From the NCBI RefSeq assembly GCF_900094575.1, contig NZ_FMAE01000003.1:496001-560000 (forward strand): 64,000 nt of DNA, given 5' to 3'. This DNA comes from Bradyrhizobium yuanmingense. Lineage in GTDB: Bacteria; Pseudomonadota; Alphaproteobacteria; Rhizobiales; Xanthobacteraceae. The notes beneath the pieces were generated by a model. It made no database searches. It worked only from the letters and a program-made list of their open reading frames with translations, and was not told where the DNA came from. A program made the translations under genes and the position numbers. Positions 60,651 through 64,000 of the stretch are shown in pieces (position 1 is the stretch's first letter; every line of letters starts with the position of its first letter).

Positions 60651-60923
60651 ATGGCCACCTCCGCCGCCGTCCGCGACGACGAGCCCGCGACGAAATTCGC
60701 CAAGGACCAGCTCAAATCCATCATCGAGCGCATCGAGCGGCTGGAGGAAGAGAAGAAGGCGATCTCCGACGACATCCGCGACGTCTATGCCGAAAGCAAG
60801 GGCAACGGCTACGACGTCAAGGCGCTGCGCACCATCGTGCGCCTGCGCAAGCAGGACCCCAACGAGCGCGCCGAGGCAGAGACCATCCTCGAGACCTACA
60901 TGCAGGCGCTGGGGATGCTCTGA
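60651..60923 (+). CDS. DUF2312 (UPF0335) protein
   Basis: A 90-residue helical protein of the UPF0335/DUF2312 family, conserved in alphaproteobacteria. [60 protein letters not shown] is nearly the whole domain and suggests a coiled-coil hairpin. Related proteins have been suggested to bind DNA or take part in cell-cycle control, but no role is established. The ATG at 60651 follows GGGAG and starts [11 protein letters not shown]. No partner gene is evident. Confidence 0.9.
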   Translation: MATSAAVRDDEPATKFAKDQLKSIIERIERLEEEKKAISDDIRDVYAESKGNGYDVKALRTIVRLRKQDPNERAEAETILETYMQALGML

Positions 60924-61009
60924 GGCGCCCCGCCCGGTCGGCGTTGCAGCGCACCAAGCTTGGGCAAAATCTCGGCATCTGCTAGGTTGCTCGGTGAAGG
61001 GACCGAGCG

Positions 61010-62776
61010 ATGGATGTGCCGGGACCAGAGCGCAGGCTTGCCGCGGTTCTCGCTGCCGACATGGTCGGCTTCAGCCGGCTGATGGAGGTCGACGAGGCCG
61101 GCACCCTTGCGCGCCTCAAGACCCATCGTGTCGAGCTCATCGATCCCGCCATTGCCAAGAATCGCGGCCGTATCATCAAGACGACCGGCGACGGCATGCT
61201 CGCGGAATTCCACAGCGTCGTCGATGCCGTGCTATGTGCGGCCGAGGTTCAGCGCCGCATGGCGCGGCGCAATGCCGACGTCCCGCCGCCGCGGTGGATC
61301 CAATTCCGCATCGGCATCAATCTCGGCGACGTCATCGTCGATCAGAACGACATATTCGGCGATGGCGTCAACGTCGCGGCGCGGCTGGAGACGCTGGCCG
61401 AGCCCGGAGGAATCTGCGTCTCCGGCGCGGTGCGCGATCAGGTCGGCGACCGGCTCGACGGCGTTCAGTTCGACGATCTCGGTGAACAGAGCGTCAAGAA
61501 CATCGCCCGTCCAATCCGCATCTTCCGCATTCGGCTGGCGGAGGGGCCCGCAAGCCTGCCTGACGGGTCCAATCGTGCTCTGACGCCGCCGGGTGTTTCG
61601 AAGAAGCCGTCCATCGCCGTGCTGCCGTTCGCCAATATGAGCGGCGATCCGGAGCAGGAGTTCTTCGCTGACGGTCTCACCGAGGACATCATCACCGAGC
61701 TTTCGCGCTTCCACGACCTGCTCGTCATCTCCCGCAACTCGACGTTCGTCTACAAGGGAAAGGCCGTAAAGGTCCAGGACATCGGCCGTGAGTTCGGAGT
61801 CGACTATGTCATCGAGGGCAGCGTTCGCAAGGCCGGCGAGCGCGTCCGCGTCACCGTGCAGCTGATCGATGCAGAGACCGACCGCCATATCTGGGCCGAA
61901 CGTTACGACCGCGAGCTCCGGGATATCTTCGCCATCCAGGACGAGATGACCCGCGCGATCGTGGCGACGTTGCCGGGGCGAGTAGAAGCCGCAACGCACG
62001 ACCGCACCAAGCGCAAGCCGACCGACAACATGCCCGCTTACGAATGCGTGCTGGCTGCAAAGCTCCTGCATCATCGATCAACCCGCGACGACAACGCTCA
62101 GGCGCAGACGCTGCTCAACCGTGCGCTGGCGATGGATCCGAACTATGCCCACGCTCATGCCTGGAAGGCATGCGTGCTCGGTCAGTGCTGGATCTATGGC
62201 TGGTGCGCCGACCGCGAGGCGACCTTCGAGCAGGTTGCTTCGGAGCTGGAAATTGCGTTGGCGCTCGACGACAACGACGCGGACGTACACCGAATTCTCG
62301 CCGCGCTCAATCTGACGCGACACGACTACGAAAAGGCCACCTATCACCAGGAGCGTGCACTCGCCCTCAATCCGAACTACGACCTCGTCGTCGTGCAACA
62401 GGGAGAGCTTCTGACCTGGCTGGGCCTGCCGGAGGAAGGCATCGACTGGATCAGGAAAGCGATGCGTCTCAACCCCTATCATCCCGAGCGCTTCTGGAGC
62501 CATCTGGGCCGCGCCTATTATTGCGCGGAGAAATACGCCGAGGCCGCCGAGGCGTTTTCAAGGATCACGCGCCCCGACTATACCCATCATGCGTTCCTGG
62601 CGGCGACATTCGCGCAGATGAAGAACGCGATCGCGGCCGGCGCTCACGCCGCCGAGGTCTTGAAGCGCGAACCGGGATTCTCGGTGGCAGCTTATCTTGC
62701 GACGCTGCACTACAAGCGCGAGCCCGACCGGCAGCGTCACGAGGCCGGCCTCATCGCGGCCGGCTTGCCGGCTTGA
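61010..62776 (+). CDS. Class III adenylate/guanylate cyclase with TolB-like domain and TPRs
   Basis: A 588-residue protein. The N-terminal cyclase homology domain (about 1-170) has the metal-binding Asp17 and Asp61 (LAADMVGFSR and TTGDGMLAEF). Next comes a TolB/FlgO-like domain (about 195-325; IAVLPFANMSGDPEQEFFADGLTEDIITELSRF), then TPR-like repeats to the C-terminus. Such proteins are numerous in Bradyrhizobium. They make cAMP from ATP in response to signals sensed by the C-terminal half. No membrane segment is present. AAGGGACCGAGCG precedes the ATG. The neighbouring genes give no clear hint of the pathway served. Confidence 0.9.
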   Translation: MDVPGPERRLAAVLAADMVGFSRLMEVDEAGTLARLKTHRVELIDPAIAKNRGRIIKTTGDGMLAEFHSVVDAVLCAAEVQRRMARRNADVPPPRWIQFRIGINLGDVIVDQNDIFGDGVNVAARLETLAEPGGICVSGAVRDQVGDRLDGVQFDDLGEQSVKNIARPIRIFRIRLAEGPASLPDGSNRALTPPGVSKKPSIAVLPFANMSGDPEQEFFADGLTEDIITELSRFHDLLVISRNSTFVYKGKAVKVQDIGREFGVDYVIEGSVRKAGERVRVTVQLIDAETDRHIWAERYDRELRDIFAIQDEMTRAIVATLPGRVEAATHDRTKRKPTDNMPAYECVLAAKLLHHRSTRDDNAQAQTLLNRALAMDPNYAHAHAWKACVLGQCWIYGWCADREATFEQVASELEIALALDDNDADVHRILAALNLTRHDYEKATYHQERALALNPNYDLVVVQQGELLTWLGLPEEGIDWIRKAMRLNPYHPERFWSHLGRAYYCAEKYAEAAEAFSRITRPDYTHHAFLAATFAQMKNAIAAGAHAAEVLKREPGFSVAAYLATLHYKREPDRQRHEAGLIAAGLPA

Positions 62777-62825
62777 TCAACCCCGGGCAAGGACGAACAG
62801 AGAGAGCTTTGCTGGTACAGAGGAC

Positions 62826-64000
62826 TCAGCGCAGCGCGGCGGTGCGCACGACGAACGACGTCGTCTCGAGCTTTGCGGTCGCGCTGCCCGAGAAATTGTC
62901 GCAGGACAGGCCCTGCATTGGGTCGTCGGAGAAGCCCATCGCGATCACGGAGCGCGGCTTGACGAAATAGCCGCGCAGCGCCGCGGTATCGAGCTCGCCC
63001 ATCAGCGTCACCGACATCGCGTGGCTGGCGCTCGGCGACAGCATCACGATCTTGAGCCAGATGCTCTCGCCCTTGGCCGCAGACAGGCGGGTCGCGGTTG
63101 CGACCCTGCCGTCGACGCTCTTGCCGACCACGCTGTTGATCTCCGGCGCCTGAGCCACGCTGCGGGGGCGGGTGGTGCGCGGGATCGGCGCCGAGGCGGC
63201 GACGACATTGGCGCGGTCGACCGGGGAGGCCGCCGGCGCGTAAGCCAGGGCTTGCAGGGCCGCGTTGGACACGCTCGCGGTCGGTTGCGGATCGGTGGCC
63301 GCGGCCAGCGCCTGGCGCGCCTTCAGCGCGGCGACCTGCGCCGGCGTCGCCTGCTGCGGCGTGGCCGGAACGTCATCCCAGAAGCCGCGCGCATTGATGA
63401 TGTCGGCCGGGGTCTCCGGCTTTCCGTCAACAGGCTTGCCGGAAGCGGGCTTGTCAGCCACGGGCGCGGGCTTCGGCTTGGGCGGCGCGACGATCTGCGC
63501 ATCGGCCGACGCGAGCTGGATCGCGGCGGCGATCTGCGGCTTGGCGCGCGGCGTCGGCACCGGCTCGGCGGGCTTGGCGGCGGCTGCGACGACGGTCGGT
63601 GCCGCCGGCTTCGCGGCCGGGGCGGGCGCGCCCTCGTCATCCTCGTCGCTGGCGGCCGGAGCTGCCGGCTTGCTCCTGAACAAGGCTGCGAAGAAATTCG
63701 GCTTGCTGCCGGCATCATCGCCGTTGCCGCGCCGCTCGATCTCGGCCTTGGCGAGCTCATAGTTCTTCAGCGGCACGCCATCGGTTGGCAGATGCACCGT
63801 CTTGCCGTCCGGGAAGACGCGGGCGAGCTGGTCATGCGTCATCCGCGGCCAGTGCCGGACGCTGCCGGTGTCGAGGTGCACGAAAGGCGAGCCGGATGTC
63901 GGATAGAAGCCGACCCCGCCGCGCTGCAGGCGCAGGCCGGCGAAGCGGATCTGCTCCAGCGGTACGCCGGGGATGAAGAAGTCTATCGCATGGCCCAGCA
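62826..64000 (-). CDS. DUF882/YcbK-type peptidase (M15A) with long C-terminal region, partial
   Basis: This frame continues past the right edge, so the N-terminus is missing; 391 codons are visible. The first visible residues (GHAIDFFIPGVPLE) and GSPFVHLDTGSVRHWPRM are the zinc-binding and catalytic signatures of the DUF882/YcbK peptidase family, which acts on peptidoglycan. The rest of the protein, about 300 residues, is a Pro/Ala/Lys-rich linker and an end with a DPMQGLSCDNFSGSATAKLETTSFVVR stretch. Such extended DUF882 proteins are typical of Bradyrhizobium. The tail could reach through the cell wall, but that is inference. Confidence 0.85.
   Translation of the reverse strand, partial: LGHAIDFFIPGVPLEQIRFAGLRLQRGGVGFYPTSGSPFVHLDTGSVRHWPRMTHDQLARVFPDGKTVHLPTDGVPLKNYELAKAEIERRGNGDDAGSKPNFFAALFRSKPAAPAASDEDDEGAPAPAAKPAAPTVVAAAAKPAEPVPTPRAKPQIAAAIQLASADAQIVAPPKPKPAPVADKPASGKPVDGKPETPADIINARGFWDDVPATPQQATPAQVAALKARQALAAATDPQPTASVSNAALQALAYAPAASPVDRANVVAASAPIPRTTRPRSVAQAPEINSVVGKSVDGRVATATRLSAAKGESIWLKIVMLSPSASHAMSVTLMGELDTAALRGYFVKPRSVIAMGFSDDPMQGLSCDNFSGSATAKLETTSFVVRTAALR

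Overview
The window is high-GC DNA from an alphaproteobacterium of the Rhizobiales, most likely Bradyrhizobium or a close relative. The evidence is the G/C-rich third positions, the tolQRAB-pal-cpoB-tilS-ftsH order, DUF1036/DUF1244/DUF2312/DUF2852/DUF882 proteins, a Flp-type pilin, Bradyrhizobium-style palindromic intergenic repeats and TTAA-N7-TTAA (CtrA-type) sites. It reads as chromosomal. I saw no rRNA, tRNA, CRISPR array, intact insertion sequence or phage gene.

Layout. 0-4 kb: end of a probable NCS2 permease, a glucose-dehydrogenase-like SDR, a Kef-type antiporter and a sirtuin. 4-10.7 kb: a catabolic operon with both hydantoinase subunits and a complete TRAP transporter. 11-14 kb: a periplasmic oxidation module of a PQQ dehydrogenase, a small cytochrome c and a MoxJ/XoxJ-like binding protein. 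The dehydrogenase has the Asp that marks lanthanide-type enzymes but lacks the usual Cys-Cys pair. 14-16.5 kb: a GST and a TetR gene facing each other over long inverted repeats, then a glyoxylate/hydroxypyruvate reductase. 16.5-22.7 kb: an ECF42-like sigma factor with three YCII/DGPF proteins, an SRPBCC protein and a PhnB-like protein. The three putative operons share one promoter motif, TGTCGG-N17/18-CGTC. 22.8-24.8 kb: a TetR gene and a DUF2852 gene sharing a TGTAAA-type operator, then two coupled very small proteins. 24.9-27.6 kb: a fatty-acid desaturase, a serine acetyltransferase and a DUF2231 protein.

28-40.4 kb holds the Tol-Pal envelope system with tilS and ftsH. A GGDEF-EAL protein and a FeeM/LuxI-like N-acyltransferase sit between tolB and pal, the latter behind a perfect CtrA site. 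40.7-42.8 kb: a universal stress protein and an APC permease. 42.9-54 kb: a cell-surface glycan-type cluster of six large multi-spanning membrane proteins (two GT87-like, one inverted paralogous pair) and one GT2 enzyme, with a lone Flp pilin inside. Part of it (about 50.4-52.2 kb) and the adjoining 54-56 kb have visibly lower GC.

56-64 kb returns to core-type genes: a TetR gene, a DMT exporter flanked by a second copy of the tetR 3' end, pyruvate kinase coupled to a DUF1036 protein, DUF1244 and DUF2312 proteins, a class III cyclase with a TolB-like domain and TPRs, and a DUF882 peptidase cut by the window edge.

The best candidates for something not yet described are the locally contained ECF42-like regulon with its repeated promoter, and the lanthanide-type dehydrogenase module lacking the vicinal disulfide. 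All functions are inferred from sequence reading alone; no search was run.
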